Notes: generated from the sequence alone by a model not told the origin. 21,487 nt of DNA from CAZAJT01 sp964485585 (GCA_964485585.1 CAZAJT010000013.1:1-21487), one strand, 5' to 3'; shown: positions 1-10,400, counted from the first letter of the stretch. Translations and numbers: made by a program.

Positions 1-283
1 CAGCCTCTCTTACTTCTGGGGAGTCGTCTTTGGCATGAAAAGCTAGTAGGCTTTTTTGAAGTGAAGGAATTCCCTGCAAGTATTTATCTTTTGATAACTT
101 CTTCTGAAGCTTAGATAGCTCTTGACGTATAGACTTTGGGTCCTCAACTTTTATAAACCCCAGTATCAAAATCTTAGAAACACCTTCCATTCCCACAATC
201 AACCTGCCACGTTTATCATAAAAAGTTGGATCCCCTGATTCATCCACAAAGAAGTAGGTTGTTTTTTGTTGCTGCTTTTTCAT
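1..283 (-). CDS. DUF3800 domain protein, N-terminal 94 residues (runs off the window)
   Basis: Read by hand from the minus strand; the frame is open from ATG at 283 to the window edge. The protein begins MKKQQQKTTYFFVDESGD, and the early Asp-Glu-Ser-Gly-Asp (residues 14-18) is the signature of DUF3800. A second typical block, Phe-His-Ala-Lys-Asp-Asp followed by Glu-Val-Arg, lies at about 82-92. The family is thought to have an RNase H-like fold with acidic catalytic residues and is common in mobile and defence regions, but its biochemistry is poorly known. The C-terminal part is outside the window. No Shine-Dalgarno sequence precedes the ATG; a TATAAA box ends 7 nt before it. The upstream 80 bp is nearly copied in front of the RhuM gene. 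Family assignment is good; any function is inference. Confidence 0.8.
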   Translation of the reverse strand, partial: MKKQQQKTTYFFVDESGDPTFYDKRGRLIVGMEGVSKILILGFIKVEDPKSIRQELSKLQKKLSKDKYLQGIPSLQKSLLAFHAKDDSPEVREA

Positions 284-360
284 AGTATTTTTTATATTTC
301 ACCAAAAACAACGGGGACAATCAAATAGTAATTCTAATTTAGACCTCGATAATTTAATCA
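281..360 (-). repeat. Upstream direct repeat, copy 1 (promoter region of the DUF3800 gene)
   Basis: Aligned without gaps to 1440-1519, 66 of 80 positions match by hand count. The copy starts exactly at the ATG of the DUF3800 gene. The best conserved core is AACAACGGGGACA (plus strand, 308-320 region) and the next stretch GATAATTTAAT. On the minus strand it holds TATAAA at 291-296, with TTGTCC 18 bp upstream as a poor -35. It could be a shared promoter/operator or a duplicated recombination flank. Confidence 0.75.
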
Positions 361-395
361 TTTGGTTCAAAATTGAGATAGTTTGATCTAACATA

Positions 396-1442
396 TTATT
401 TTCTTTTTTTACTTTTACTAACCAGCTTAACTGCTTTATTTGCAAAAGACTCAAAATCCTTATCCGCCTTACTTAGATTTTTTAAACTGTTTTTGTAATA
501 AACATCATATTCTTTTTCTGCCAATTCTTTTGCCAGTTCGTGCGAAATTTTGCCGGCGTCTTTTAAGATTTCTTTGTTATTGATCTGCAAAAAACTATTC
601 AGCTTATCAATCCAATCTTTCATATACATTGGCACCCTCTGAATTGCCTGTCCCTCAGCAAACACAAGATACTGCTCGACAAGATTATTTAACACAAGAA
701 GCTCTTGCTCGTTCAAGTAATTTTTGGCAATCACCACCTCTTCTTTTATTGGTTTATTTCCTCTAAAGTTTGTTAATCCTATGTTTGGTTTTTTGCTATT
801 CACTCTACTGGCAACTATTTCCGCAGCTGTACTTCCTGTAATCGCGTAATGGACTTTGTTTTGCACTGTTTTAAAAAATAGAATGCTTTGTTCGTCGGTC
901 GGGTCATAGTCCACGCTGGTGGCATAAATATCAGTAATTTTCCTATAAAATCGTTTTTCAGAAGTGCGAATGTCCGCGATTCGTCGCGTCAAATCTTCAA
1001 AATAATCAAACGGCAAATCAGGATTTTTTAATCGCTCATCATCCAATACAAACCCTTTGACAATATATTCGCGCAAGCGCGCTGTTGCCCACTGACGAAA
1101 CGAAGTAGCAATAGAGCTTTTGACACGGTAACCTATAGAAATGATCAAATCCAAATTATAGTATTCTAAATTTCGCGAAACCTCACGCTCACCTTCTTTT
1201 TGAACTGTTAAGTAATTCTTAACAGTTGCATTTTGAACTAACTCGCCTTCTCCAAAAATATTTTTTACATGCAGGCTAATATTATTTTTTGTTGTTTGAA
1301 ACAGTTCTGCTAAAGCATTTTGAGTAAGCCACACCGTATCTCCGTCAAAACGCACATCAATTTTTGTTTGCCCGTCTTCGGTTTTATAAATAATGATTTG
1401 TGATTTTTGATTGTTTATTTTCATTCTTTTACTCTTAGCCAT
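396..1442 (-). CDS. RhuM family protein (virulence RhuM-like)
   Basis: A 348-residue protein matching the RhuM family as I recognise it. The N-terminal part resembles a KilA-N/Bro-like or phage-type DNA-binding region (about 25-60, with VWLTQNALAELF), followed by the characteristic block around 88-140 (Tyr-Tyr-Asn-Leu-Asp-Leu-Ile-Ile-Ser-Ile-Gly-Tyr-Arg-Val, then FRQWATARLREYIVKGF). The C-terminal half is charged and helical. RhuM proteins are often found next to restriction-modification genes and on genomic islands; the molecular function is unknown. The start at 1442 is preceded by TATAAA ending 7 nt upstream and no Shine-Dalgarno sequence; Met7 is a possible alternative start. It is separated from the nuclease gene by 149 bp, so it is probably transcribed separately. 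Confidence 0.85.
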   Translation of the reverse strand: MAKSKRMKINNQKSQIIIYKTEDGQTKIDVRFDGDTVWLTQNALAELFQTTKNNISLHVKNIFGEGELVQNATVKNYLTVQKEGEREVSRNLEYYNLDLIISIGYRVKSSIATSFRQWATARLREYIVKGFVLDDERLKNPDLPFDYFEDLTRRIADIRTSEKRFYRKITDIYATSVDYDPTDEQSILFFKTVQNKVHYAITGSTAAEIVASRVNSKKPNIGLTNFRGNKPIKEEVVIAKNYLNEQELLVLNNLVEQYLVFAEGQAIQRVPMYMKDWIDKLNSFLQINNKEILKDAGKISHELAKELAEKEYDVYYKNSLKNLSKADKDFESFANKAVKLVSKSKKRK

Positions 1443-1519
1443 ATTATTTTTTATATCGTTTCAGAAACAACGGGGACATTCAAATAATAATTCTATTTTT
1501 GATCGCGATAATTTAATTA
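1440..1519 (-). repeat. Upstream direct repeat, copy 2 (promoter region of the RhuM gene)
   Basis: Partner of the copy at 281-360, about 1,159 bp away. It starts at the RhuM start codon. The TATAAA box lies at 1450-1455, at the same 7-nt distance from the ATG as in copy 1. The -35 region (ATGTCC at 18 bp spacing) is weak. The rest of the 1443-1591 gap is very AT-rich; no terminator hairpin is evident. Confidence 0.75.
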
Positions 1520-1591
1520 TTTTAATATTACTGTAATACTTTTAAATTATTTTTAACCAGGTTCCATTTTTGTTTTATATCATAAAAGATG

Positions 1592-4027
1592 TTAATAAAT
1601 AGGGCTTGATTCAAATAGCCATGGGTCAAAATATAACCACTCAACATCAACACCATATGGTACCAACTCAGTTTTTACTCTTTCAACATCATCTTTTCTT
1701 CTCTGGGGAATGCTCTTATCCAGAGAGCAGAAAATTAGCTTATCTGGGTGGATCTCTTTAGCTAATGCCGTTATCTTTTGAAAGTCTGACGGATGAAATA
1801 AGTCTTGTTGAGCCTTAACTTCGCCAATGATAAACTTACCGTCTATTATGCAGCAGATATCCAAATCGGTTAAGTGTTTTTTCTTTTTATAAATATCAGC
1901 GGGAGGTAAGAAATCAAAGTAGTGTCTTGCATCCCTAAACAAGCTTCCTAAAGCTAACACTACTGGAACAACTCCGCGAATCCTTACTCCATTTTCTATA
2001 ATCGAATTGAGTTTGTATTTGATCTCAGTTTCAGGAAAAAAAGCATATTCATACCCACACCCTCGACATTCAATTAACTGATCAACTTCGTTTAACGCCC
2101 TCCATTCTCTATTAAGACAGGAGGGACATATTAACTCATAGCCAATAAGCACTGCCCCAGAATCAGTTAACCGACTCAACGCCTCAACTGTACTTTTCTT
2201 GGAGTACTTAGACTTGTTTGTAGGATTGCGAGAATTAAAATCTAACAATTCACCCCTTGCTATTCTTTTTAACACACCAAAAGAGACAGCTTTCGGATTG
2301 GCAGCGATATACATTTTCGCTGTTTTTTGTAGCTCACGAGAAAGCCATTCAACAAACTGTCCACTTGTGAGAGTTATAGGGTCACTAGCCATTGACGCGA
2401 CCTTTTTTTGTAATCGAGTTTTTATGGCATCAAGTCTTTTTTCTTCTTTCTCTTGAGAAACATTTGCCATAAGATCAAAAAAGATTCTCCAATGTCTTTC
2501 CTCAAAAACCTGATAGGTACCTTCTAAGCTTCCAAAAACTTCAAGAAACCCATGTATGTGTTTACCTGCGCTTGATACAGCAATATCATATTTGTAGGGT
2601 TTAATATGCTTTGCACGGGCATCGTTGGTAAAACACGGTTTCCCAGTATTCATAATTATGGAAGCAAAAGTTTCCCAAGTTCCCGGAAACTTAATAGTAA
2701 AATCTTGTGAAGTAGGCTGAAACTGGCTCGACCTTGATGTTAAAACGCTTGGCACACCATCTTTAGTTATTCTTGCTAAACCTGATACTACTGTATTAGC
2801 TACGCTATTGTTCCTTGGTAATTGTAACCAAGTTTCAAAGTTTACTGGAACAACTTTCTTTTCTGGTACCTGAATATACAAATCATTCATCCAGTATTCT
2901 CCTCCCATAACACCTTCCTCGATGGCAGGAGGAGAAACAATTATTTTTTCTTCCTTTCCTGCCCCTCGTAAATGAACCATGTCTGTTTTAATTCGGTCAA
3001 AGGAAAAATAATCTGAATAATTAGGATATATTTCGACCGTCTTAACTCTTGCTTCTTTAAAAAGCCAAGTTCCATCAGTTAGTGAGGTGGCTATTGTATT
3101 CAGTCTTTGTTCAGAAATCGTTCTACTGGAAAAAATAGCCTTCTTTTGTCCATGGCCATATGGATCAGCCCTGCCATGAATAAACTTTTTTAAGGATTCT
3201 GCCAATTCGGTGTCTTCAGCCATAGAAGTAGGCATCCATATTTGGCGGAGACGAGTTCTTGTCCATGATTGGAGGTAAAAAATGTTATTCCAAGAATCAA
3301 GAAGGTCTTGCGGACTGTCTCCAACAAAAACATAGAAATTATTTTCATCGTCAATTGCTCTATCATCATCAACATAATCACCTATAGAACTTAACTGAAT
3401 TGGAAAAACATAGGGCTTAAAATCATTGAAAGACAACATTGCGTTGATGAATGACTGTTTGTCAGTTATTTTAATTACAAGCTTATTGGGATACCGTTCA
3501 AGCGCCTTATTTGACATTTCTCTCAGATCGAGTACTCCAAAATTACGAAGAATAAATTTTTTAATAATTTCTTCTTGGCATTCTTCTATATCGAATAGCA
3601 CAATAAAAACGTCACTCCCAAATGCATTACTTACTTGACGAATATTTTGTGGGGTAGGAAGTATGCTAATTCCTTCGTTTTCGACGCGAGGAGAAAAATG
3701 CTGAGTATTTGATTCATCAACTACATGTAGGGGAGTAATTTTAGTATCAAGATCTATTGCGAACTTCTTAGTTACGGGGATATAGGATTTAACGAAATCT
3801 GGATCGTATCTTCTCAAAAATTGCCACTGAGAATCACTAATAGTATTTCCCTTAACAGGTATAATGAAATTATATCTACCTCCCCACTTTCTAAGATTGT
3901 ATTCAATAATCTGATCTATTTGATCAAATGTTAATTGTTTTTCATTGAAAACATGAAGGGTACGGTGAGGTCTCCTGTCAATGTAAATACTGTAAGAACT
4001 ATTTTTCTCATCCATATTAAGTGCCAC
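1592..4027 (-). CDS. Large protein with zinc ribbon and C-terminal PD-(D/E)XK nuclease motif
   Basis: An 811-residue protein I do not recognise over most of its length. A four-cysteine zinc ribbon (C634-P-S-C637, 16 residues, C654-R-G-C657) is followed by Asp721/Asp723 and then Gly-Glu736-Val-Lys738 after a hydrophobic strand. That is the D...E-x-K arrangement of PD-(D/E)XK nucleases, so a DNA cutting role is a reasonable inference. The N-terminal ~600 residues include a WGGRYN motif near residue 48, an Asp-Pro-Asp near 75 and many beta-rich segments, but no motif I can name. The GTG start at 4027 has AGGA 12 nt upstream; ATG at 4015 (Met5) is an alternative. It follows the two-TM gene by 24 bp and is the last gene of the putative defence operon. 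Confidence 0.75.
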   Translation of the reverse strand: MALNMDEKNSSYSIYIDRRPHRTLHVFNEKQLTFDQIDQIIEYNLRKWGGRYNFIIPVKGNTISDSQWQFLRRYDPDFVKSYIPVTKKFAIDLDTKITPLHVVDESNTQHFSPRVENEGISILPTPQNIRQVSNAFGSDVFIVLFDIEECQEEIIKKFILRNFGVLDLREMSNKALERYPNKLVIKITDKQSFINAMLSFNDFKPYVFPIQLSSIGDYVDDDRAIDDENNFYVFVGDSPQDLLDSWNNIFYLQSWTRTRLRQIWMPTSMAEDTELAESLKKFIHGRADPYGHGQKKAIFSSRTISEQRLNTIATSLTDGTWLFKEARVKTVEIYPNYSDYFSFDRIKTDMVHLRGAGKEEKIIVSPPAIEEGVMGGEYWMNDLYIQVPEKKVVPVNFETWLQLPRNNSVANTVVSGLARITKDGVPSVLTSRSSQFQPTSQDFTIKFPGTWETFASIIMNTGKPCFTNDARAKHIKPYKYDIAVSSAGKHIHGFLEVFGSLEGTYQVFEERHWRIFFDLMANVSQEKEEKRLDAIKTRLQKKVASMASDPITLTSGQFVEWLSRELQKTAKMYIAANPKAVSFGVLKRIARGELLDFNSRNPTNKSKYSKKSTVEALSRLTDSGAVLIGYELICPSCLNREWRALNEVDQLIECRGCGYEYAFFPETEIKYKLNSIIENGVRIRGVVPVVLALGSLFRDARHYFDFLPPADIYKKKKHLTDLDICCIIDGKFIIGEVKAQQDLFHPSDFQKITALAKEIHPDKLIFCSLDKSIPQRRKDDVERVKTELVPYGVDVEWLYFDPWLFESSPIY

Positions 4028-4051
4028 AGTTAATTTAATTCCTGTGATAGT

Positions 4052-4381
4052 CTAATCATTTGATCCTTTTTTAATTTTCTCAATTTCCACTCGTTCTTCC
4101 TTCTCTTTCCGGTAGTCTTCCAAGATTTTATTTGCTTGCTGCATATCCCTGAAAATAAGGGCGATGAATAATTTCACTATATTCTCATCTGTTGGTTCTT
4201 TCCTTAATGACCTTGCTAACATCAATATAAAAGCCTCTGAAGCTATAAGTGTCCCAATTATAAAAACGCTCACTGAAGCTACAACCCAATTAGGTACTGT
4301 ATAGACTATCCACAAAATTCCAACTAACGCGAGTAGCTTAAATACTTGACTAAGTGAGTATGGTGAAAAAATCTTATTCAT
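4052..4381 (-). CDS. Small two-TM membrane protein in the restriction-like operon
   Basis: A 109-residue protein, not recognised. Two hydrophobic segments (about 13-29 and 32-55) form a helical hairpin, followed by a short amphipathic stretch (66-80) and a highly charged Lys/Glu tail (82-109), probably cytoplasmic and helical. The frame stays open upstream to 4435, but I choose ATG at 4381. A textbook GGAGGG lies 8 nt before it, which is rare in this window, and this start overlaps the methyltransferase stop by only 8 bp. A membrane component in a helicase-methyltransferase-nuclease operon is unusual. It could anchor the complex, act as an effector or sense phage entry; all three are speculation. 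Confidence 0.75.
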   Translation of the reverse strand: MNKIFSPYSLSQVFKLLALVGILWIVYTVPNWVVASVSVFIIGTLIASEAFILMLARSLRKEPTDENIVKLFIALIFRDMQQANKILEDYRKEKEERVEIEKIKKGSND

Positions 4382-7300
4382 TGTTCTTACCCTCCACAAT
4401 TCTTTTTTCTTCTTCTGTAAGTCCATAAAGCTCATAAACTGCCTGATCTATATCATTCTTCACATCGTCTGTAATACTACGGCTTTTGTATATTTCCTTG
4501 ACTATGTCTGTAATCTTAAAGAATAAGTCCTTATTACTCTCTGGGTCTGGAATAGGCAAAGTTGATATACAATCAACAGGATATTTCAATGATCCCTGCG
4601 GGATTCTAACAGAATAATAAGTATGTAGATGAAACCAGTTAAGAAGATTGCTATTGATCAAACCTAACAAGTAATAATTTAACTTGTTATCGTTTGATAA
4701 TACCGTATGGACTGCGACAAGTACGCCGGATTCTCTTAAATCCAAGCATGCAGTTAGTCTTTTGGCTACACCACGAACGACTATTTTATTTTTTTGCTTA
4801 AATAGTTTGATGGTATTTTCATTTAAGTACTTCTGATTAAGTTCTATTTTGGGATTAAGAAAGTGCTTTTTGTATAAGTCTATTTTTTTCTTTCCCCACA
4901 AATCGAAGTATTGTTCTATATTCCCATTCGTCAATAAGGGAACCCCATCGCCTGACTCTTTGATAATTGGCTCCATTTTCCAGTATTCAAAACCCATTAT
5001 CCCTGTCCTTATTTTTGAAAAATTACTTAATGTCTTAAACAGTTCAAGTTTTGTTATGATTTTTTTGTCATCGTCATTTTGCTCAATTTGGATTTTGTTT
5101 CTTTGGTCAAAAACATTTAATTTACTAACTCCGATATTATTTTTCACAAAAACTAAATCATCAGTATAATTTTTCCTGAAAATGATTACGACTGTACTAA
5201 TCAGCGCATCAAATACTCTCACATCTTTTAGATCCCAAATAGAGAAGATTTTCGTTGTTCCAGCATTTAGTTCAGCTCTAATTTTCTTGCCATAATCTGC
5301 CCCAAAAAACTTATTAGGACAAATAAAAACAGCGACTCCATCAGGAAATAGTAAGGAAAAACTTTTTTCGATGAACGCTACATACAGATCAGCTCCACCT
5401 GAAAGCTTAAAGTTAGATCTTATGTAATCTCTTATTTCTATTGTTTGGTTTCTAATTGTTATATAAGGAGGGTTAGTAATAATTACATTGAAGCCGTCTT
5501 TTAAGCCATACATCCATTCTGTATCAAACCATGTTGAGGCTTTGTGGCTAAATGGATCCCAACCGGATAATCTTGTTGTAAGATCTGCATAGCCTTTTGT
5601 TCCGCCCTCAATCATTCTTTGAAACATCCTATTTTGTGCCTGCACAAATTGAAGTTTTAGTTGCTCGCGCTCGACACCGGTAGCAGTGAAGAACATATCT
5701 CGAAGTTCTTTAAGTTGCTTGATCCCTTCATCATCCTCAAACAAGCCCATCTGATTTATATTTTGTGAGGTAGGAAGTCCTATTAGGCTGTTTGCGGTAA
5801 CAAACTTAAAATCAAGGTTAGGAAGCGGTTCAATGCCTCTGTTTTCTAATTCATCCTGAACCCGCTCATCAACGATAAGGGTAAGAAAACATCGAAGCCG
5901 TGATATTTCTGTGGCTATTGGTTGAATATCAATTCCATAAATGTTTTCCCTGATAATCCCTAACTTTCTAATGTAATCGAAGTTTTGGTTTTCAAACTCA
6001 CGCTCTATTACACGCCGAAGTTCAGGGGAAGTACGAATGAGTTGTTTTCTAAACCACAACTGACCATCCGGGTCAATCTGCTGCAAGACAAAAACAATCT
6101 TCTGAAGCGCACCAATAGGAAAAGCACCAGAACCGCAGGCAGGATCAAGTAATTTGAGATTTTCCAGCGCGTCAATAATCTTTTCTTTTTCTTCTTGAGA
6201 AATTGGATATTCCGAATCATCAGTTAAATCGTAGCTTATAATTGCTCTTAATTTCCCCTCATCTATACTCGTTTGTTGTTTCAAGTATAAAAGTAGGCTT
6301 TCATCGACCATATAACTAACAATGGTTCGTGGAGTATAGTAGCTTCCGGTGGCTTTCCTTGCCGACTCTCCGGTTTCCGGGTTGATCTCGGCTAAAAGAT
6401 TTTCAAAGATGCGCCCTAACATTTCCGGGTCAATCGAAAGCTCCTCGTCAAAACTCGTATTTTCATCAATCGTGAAGTTGTATGTTTCAAGTGTCTCGAA
6501 AAATTCCTTAAACCAACTATCCGGGACAACTAATGTATTATGAAACTGTGATTGAAAATCGCCATTACTGCGTTTATAAAAATCATCATCTTGAGGTGAA
6601 AATAATCCACCATTGAGATAAGGAACTGACGCGAAAGGTTCTTTTGCAAAATCGTCTTTCCTTGTTTTGACAGGTTTATTAAGAACCTCAAAAAAGATAG
6701 GCTCAAGAATTTTATGGTAGTAATCTTCGTTTTGACTTACGGCGTCAAGTGACAAAAGCTCTTTGGGCATTAAAGCCGAGCCTATCTCGCTTTTCTTTTC
6801 TCTTAAAAACCAGCAGAAGATTATTCGACCAATGAGACGAACGGCAAATTCCGAATTTGTTTGACTCTTTTCTTGGACAAAAGGAAGTTTCAAGAGGCCA
6901 TTTGAAAGTTGGGTAAATGCTTTTGAGATTTCCTTGTAGAATTCCTTATTGACAACCTCAATAGAAAACCTGCTTTTCAGATCTTCAAAATTGGTTATTT
7001 TACCTTTGCTAATAAGGAACTTTGTTGGTGTATTGATTTTTGCATCAGACCCCAAGAAAAAAGAGTATCTGCGAGGATTAGAATACGCAAGGATTACTTT
7101 TCCTTTCTCTGTTCTTTCCGGGTTTGCTGTAAGAAACGAGAGACGCCAGTCATCGCTATCTTGTCCATAAAACACAGCCAGCGCGTTAAATGTTGAGCTT
7201 TGTTTCATAATCTGGAACGCTTCTTTAGTTAGAGCAACTCGCTTATTGGCAGAACCGGTGTACTCAAACTCAAAAACTTGAAGGTCAAGAGAGTCGCTTC

Positions 7301-7442
7301 GCCCCAAACTTGTGGCTTTTTTAATAGCATGCAATCCATGTGTGCTAACGGAGCGGATGTCCCTTACGTAATCCTGAAGGAATGTATTTTGTAAGAAATC
7401 GATAAAATCTTGTCGGGCATATTTTTGATCTAACTTAATCAT
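4374..7442 (-). CDS. Eco57I-type (TaqI-like) DNA adenine-N6 methyltransferase, possibly type IIG/PglX-like
   Basis: A 1022-residue protein. The SAM-binding motif I is DPACGSGAF (from Asp433) and the catalytic motif IV is Asn657-Pro-Pro-Tyr660, the pattern for adenine-N6 methylation. The C-terminal ~270 residues (GVPLLTNGNI, then LLGLINSNLLNWFH and a late LPIPD) look like a TaqI-type target-recognition domain. The first ~400 residues are typical in size for type IIG or BREX PglX enzymes. I see no convincing PD-(D/E)XK site in the N-terminal region, so a self-contained restriction activity is not shown. The start codon overlaps the helicase stop as ATGA (7439-7442), so translation is probably coupled. 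In this operon it would mark self DNA and may guide the helicase/nuclease; that is inference from BREX and DISARM methyltransferases. Confidence 0.9.
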   Translation of the reverse strand: MIKLDQKYARQDFIDFLQNTFLQDYVRDIRSVSTHGLHAIKKATSLGRSDSLDLQVFEFEYTGSANKRVALTKEAFQIMKQSSTFNALAVFYGQDSDDWRLSFLTANPERTEKGKVILAYSNPRRYSFFLGSDAKINTPTKFLISKGKITNFEDLKSRFSIEVVNKEFYKEISKAFTQLSNGLLKLPFVQEKSQTNSEFAVRLIGRIIFCWFLREKKSEIGSALMPKELLSLDAVSQNEDYYHKILEPIFFEVLNKPVKTRKDDFAKEPFASVPYLNGGLFSPQDDDFYKRSNGDFQSQFHNTLVVPDSWFKEFFETLETYNFTIDENTSFDEELSIDPEMLGRIFENLLAEINPETGESARKATGSYYTPRTIVSYMVDESLLLYLKQQTSIDEGKLRAIISYDLTDDSEYPISQEEKEKIIDALENLKLLDPACGSGAFPIGALQKIVFVLQQIDPDGQLWFRKQLIRTSPELRRVIEREFENQNFDYIRKLGIIRENIYGIDIQPIATEISRLRCFLTLIVDERVQDELENRGIEPLPNLDFKFVTANSLIGLPTSQNINQMGLFEDDEGIKQLKELRDMFFTATGVEREQLKLQFVQAQNRMFQRMIEGGTKGYADLTTRLSGWDPFSHKASTWFDTEWMYGLKDGFNVIITNPPYITIRNQTIEIRDYIRSNFKLSGGADLYVAFIEKSFSLLFPDGVAVFICPNKFFGADYGKKIRAELNAGTTKIFSIWDLKDVRVFDALISTVVIIFRKNYTDDLVFVKNNIGVSKLNVFDQRNKIQIEQNDDDKKIITKLELFKTLSNFSKIRTGIMGFEYWKMEPIIKESGDGVPLLTNGNIEQYFDLWGKKKIDLYKKHFLNPKIELNQKYLNENTIKLFKQKNKIVVRGVAKRLTACLDLRESGVLVAVHTVLSNDNKLNYYLLGLINSNLLNWFHLHTYYSVRIPQGSLKYPVDCISTLPIPDPESNKDLFFKITDIVKEIYKSRSITDDVKNDIDQAVYELYGLTEEEKRIVEGKNNE
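4390..4395 (-). promoter_or_regulatory. Strong Shine-Dalgarno site deciding the start of the two-TM gene
   Basis: GGAGGG on the minus strand, 8 nt before ATG 4381 and inside the 3' end of the methyltransferase gene. Most other genes in the window have no comparable site, so it favours the 109-residue start over the 127-residue open frame. Confidence 0.7.
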
Positions 7443-10400
7443 ACTAATTGTTCAGCAAACAACAGCAGTTCATGTTCGTTCTCGGCGCGATTAGCACGAG
7501 TAAGGACGTTCCTTATATACGATTCCGGGACTATCTCAAGTAGCTTTGTGTGTGCTTCCTCAATGTTTCTAAGATTAAGTTGAGCAATGTCTTTGAGTGC
7601 ACCATCGCTTATGTCATCGAGGGTTTTGATAATAGTAATAATGTCTTCACAGTAATTCTTGGCATTAGGGAGTTCATCTGCGACCACCTTTAGTACATGA
7701 ATTGCGGTTGCACGACGTCCTTGAATCTTTGGAAGTTCGTGTTTAGCAAATAGTTTCTCCTTAGCTAGACTAAAAACCTGAGTAAATGTTTCATCAACGG
7801 CCACACTTTTGTCTTCTTCCTTGGCCTGAAAGTACGGAAGAGCTGATTCGGCTGATACTACTTGTACCGTCTCTTGTGATTCACCGAGAGTAAAAATTGA
7901 ATTAGTACCCTTTTTGCCAAAAACGACAACTCCTTTTTTATTAGATCCATCTCTTTTTATTCTGCTTCGTCTTGGTAATCTTAATGCATCTTCCATTACC
8001 TCCTGCCTTTTCAATGCTTTATCGTATGCTTCCCGGTGCGGGGTATCCCATGAGAGCTGTTCGTCTCGTTCTTTGGCTTTCTCAAACTCGTCTTTGAAAA
8101 AACTCATTAGTTCTTCATCGCTTGTTAAAGTTTTGGTATCGCTACCAACTACAGCATTTATAAGCTTTATTTTGAGAGTTGAAATCGATTTAACCCGCGT
8201 TTCTTCTTCACCGATTGCTGTAGGGAAGCAATTAAATACTTCTAAGAAATCAAATACTCTTTTGTTAATACGATTGATACGCCCAACTCTTTGTATGACC
8301 CGTGTGGGGTTGTAGGGAATATCGTAGTTAATGACGATGCCAGCCCGATGTAAATTAAACCCTTCACTCAAAGCGTCTGTTGCTATCAGAACGTCAAAGT
8401 CATTTTTCTGTTGTTCCTCTGGAAGCGAAGCATCAAAATTAGCTTTGATCACCCTTTTGTAACTATCAGTTCCTTCTACTGATGTATATCTGGTAACTCG
8501 GTCAAATCCGCGTTTTTGCAATTCCCGATGAAGGTAATCTACAGTATCTTTGTAACTTGAGAAGATAACAATTTTCTTCGCTGGATTACTTTGTAAGAAG
8601 CCAATTATTTTATTCGCAACCTCATCTAGTTTTGGATCGTGCTCTGCATATTTGGAATCCACAAACCATTTTTTATGGATAGATTTAAGAAGTTCGGTAT
8701 CGTGTCTTACATCTTCGATGAATTTTGGATCAAGCATTTCCTTTTCTATCTCTAGAAATCCCTGTTTATTTCTCAGAAGCTCTAAATCCTCTGCAAAAGC
8801 ATCGCTTTCCTCACCGTCCTCAAGATTATAATCTTGAGGATCGGGTAACTGACCCTTTTTCATGATTGGTACGATACTAAGATCATTCCACCAGTTCTCA
8901 ATCCGCTCATTTGACTTAATCATTTTCTCAAGGGTCGAACGAAACGCATCTTTGGAGCTTTCAAAACGCATAACCAGAAGCCGCCTCATGAACTGTGCCA
9001 GGTTTGACTGCGCAATTCGCAGATCTTCAATGTCATCAAATTCGGCCTTGTACTTATCAACGAACTTTTTACGACTTTCTTCATTCATATACTCTGGATC
9101 TGTTGGCTTGTAGCGTGCCCCAATGAAACCCTCATCCTCTGGTTTTGTAATAAGATTCAGCGTGTCAACATACAGGGAATAAAGTTTACCCAAGTCGTAC
9201 TCGAGAAGCTCGGGACCTCGCACTTCTGCAAAATCAATATGCTGTCGTTCCAAATCTTCACGGTAACGAGTGATATATTTCAAGTCCAACCGAGACCGTC
9301 TAATAATGATCGGTTCAATAAGCCTTCTTTGTTCGGCAGCAATTTCATTGGCTTCCTTATCTATAGTTTCTTGATCAATATCTTTGGTCATACTACGACG
9401 GAGTTTTTTATATCTTTGAATAAGGTCTCTGTATCTCAGACTTAAGTTATCAACTGATCGTATCGTTGCTTGTCCCGGAGTTTGAAATAACTTAATCAGC
9501 GCAAATACATCTTTAGGATCGTTGTTGAATGGAGTTGCAGTTAGTAGCAGGATTTTATTTTCGGGGTTGCTTCTGCAAACCTGATGAAGGAGTTTATAAT
9601 CACCTGTATCTTCATTACGATAACGGTGGGCTTCATCCAAAATAAAAAGGATCGGGTCTCTCGATTCTTGGTAACGTTCATACACTTCTTGGATTTTCCC
9701 AGAACTAAATACCTTAGAGCCTCTTATACTAAATTGCTCCTTATAGTCCTCCCATTGGGAATTAAGATGCGGTGGTGCAATAATCACCGTCTTCATATCC
9801 ATATTTCTAGCAACAGCTGAGGAAATAATGCTTTTTCCCAAGCCAACGACATCAGCCAATAGTGCACCATCATATCTATTAAGCTTATCTATAACCATTT
9901 TCATCGCATCAATTTGATACTCAAGGTCTATGTATAAGCCACTGGTGATCGCCCTCGGGGTTTTTAGAGAACTTATCTTTTCTTGATGGAATAACTCATG
10001 TAGGACCCGAATGTAAATATGGTATGGGATTGGTAATGCATACTTCCAAATACGAGGCTTTATTACTTCAATAAACTCTTGAGCCGTATGTTTATCTGCA
10101 ATTGCTATTGACTGTGCATCATTCCACATATTCTCAAATTGAGCTTGATATTCTTTAAATTTGCTTTTTTCCCTACTTGAGTCGTTCAACTCACCTTGTC
10201 CAATAAGACCGCGATACGTGAGATTGCTCGATCCCATAAATACAGTTCCCGGAAAGTCACCGCTTTGGGAAGCCTCTTTTTTATTGTGAAGAAGATAAAA
10301 CTTGCCGTGATAATCTGAAACTGTTTTTCTAATCTCTAACGTGCCATCTTTAATTTTCTCAATGTATAAATCAAAGACCTCACTTGTCTTATCATCATCA

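Noticed and set aside
4382..4435. Longer 127-residue start of the two-TM protein
   Set aside because: The extra codons overlap the methyltransferase end with a Lys-rich sequence, and the strong RBS points to 4381.
7914..8315. Plus-strand 133-codon frame inside the helicase gene
   Set aside because: It lies wholly opposite conserved helicase coding sequence, including motif VI; a shadow frame.
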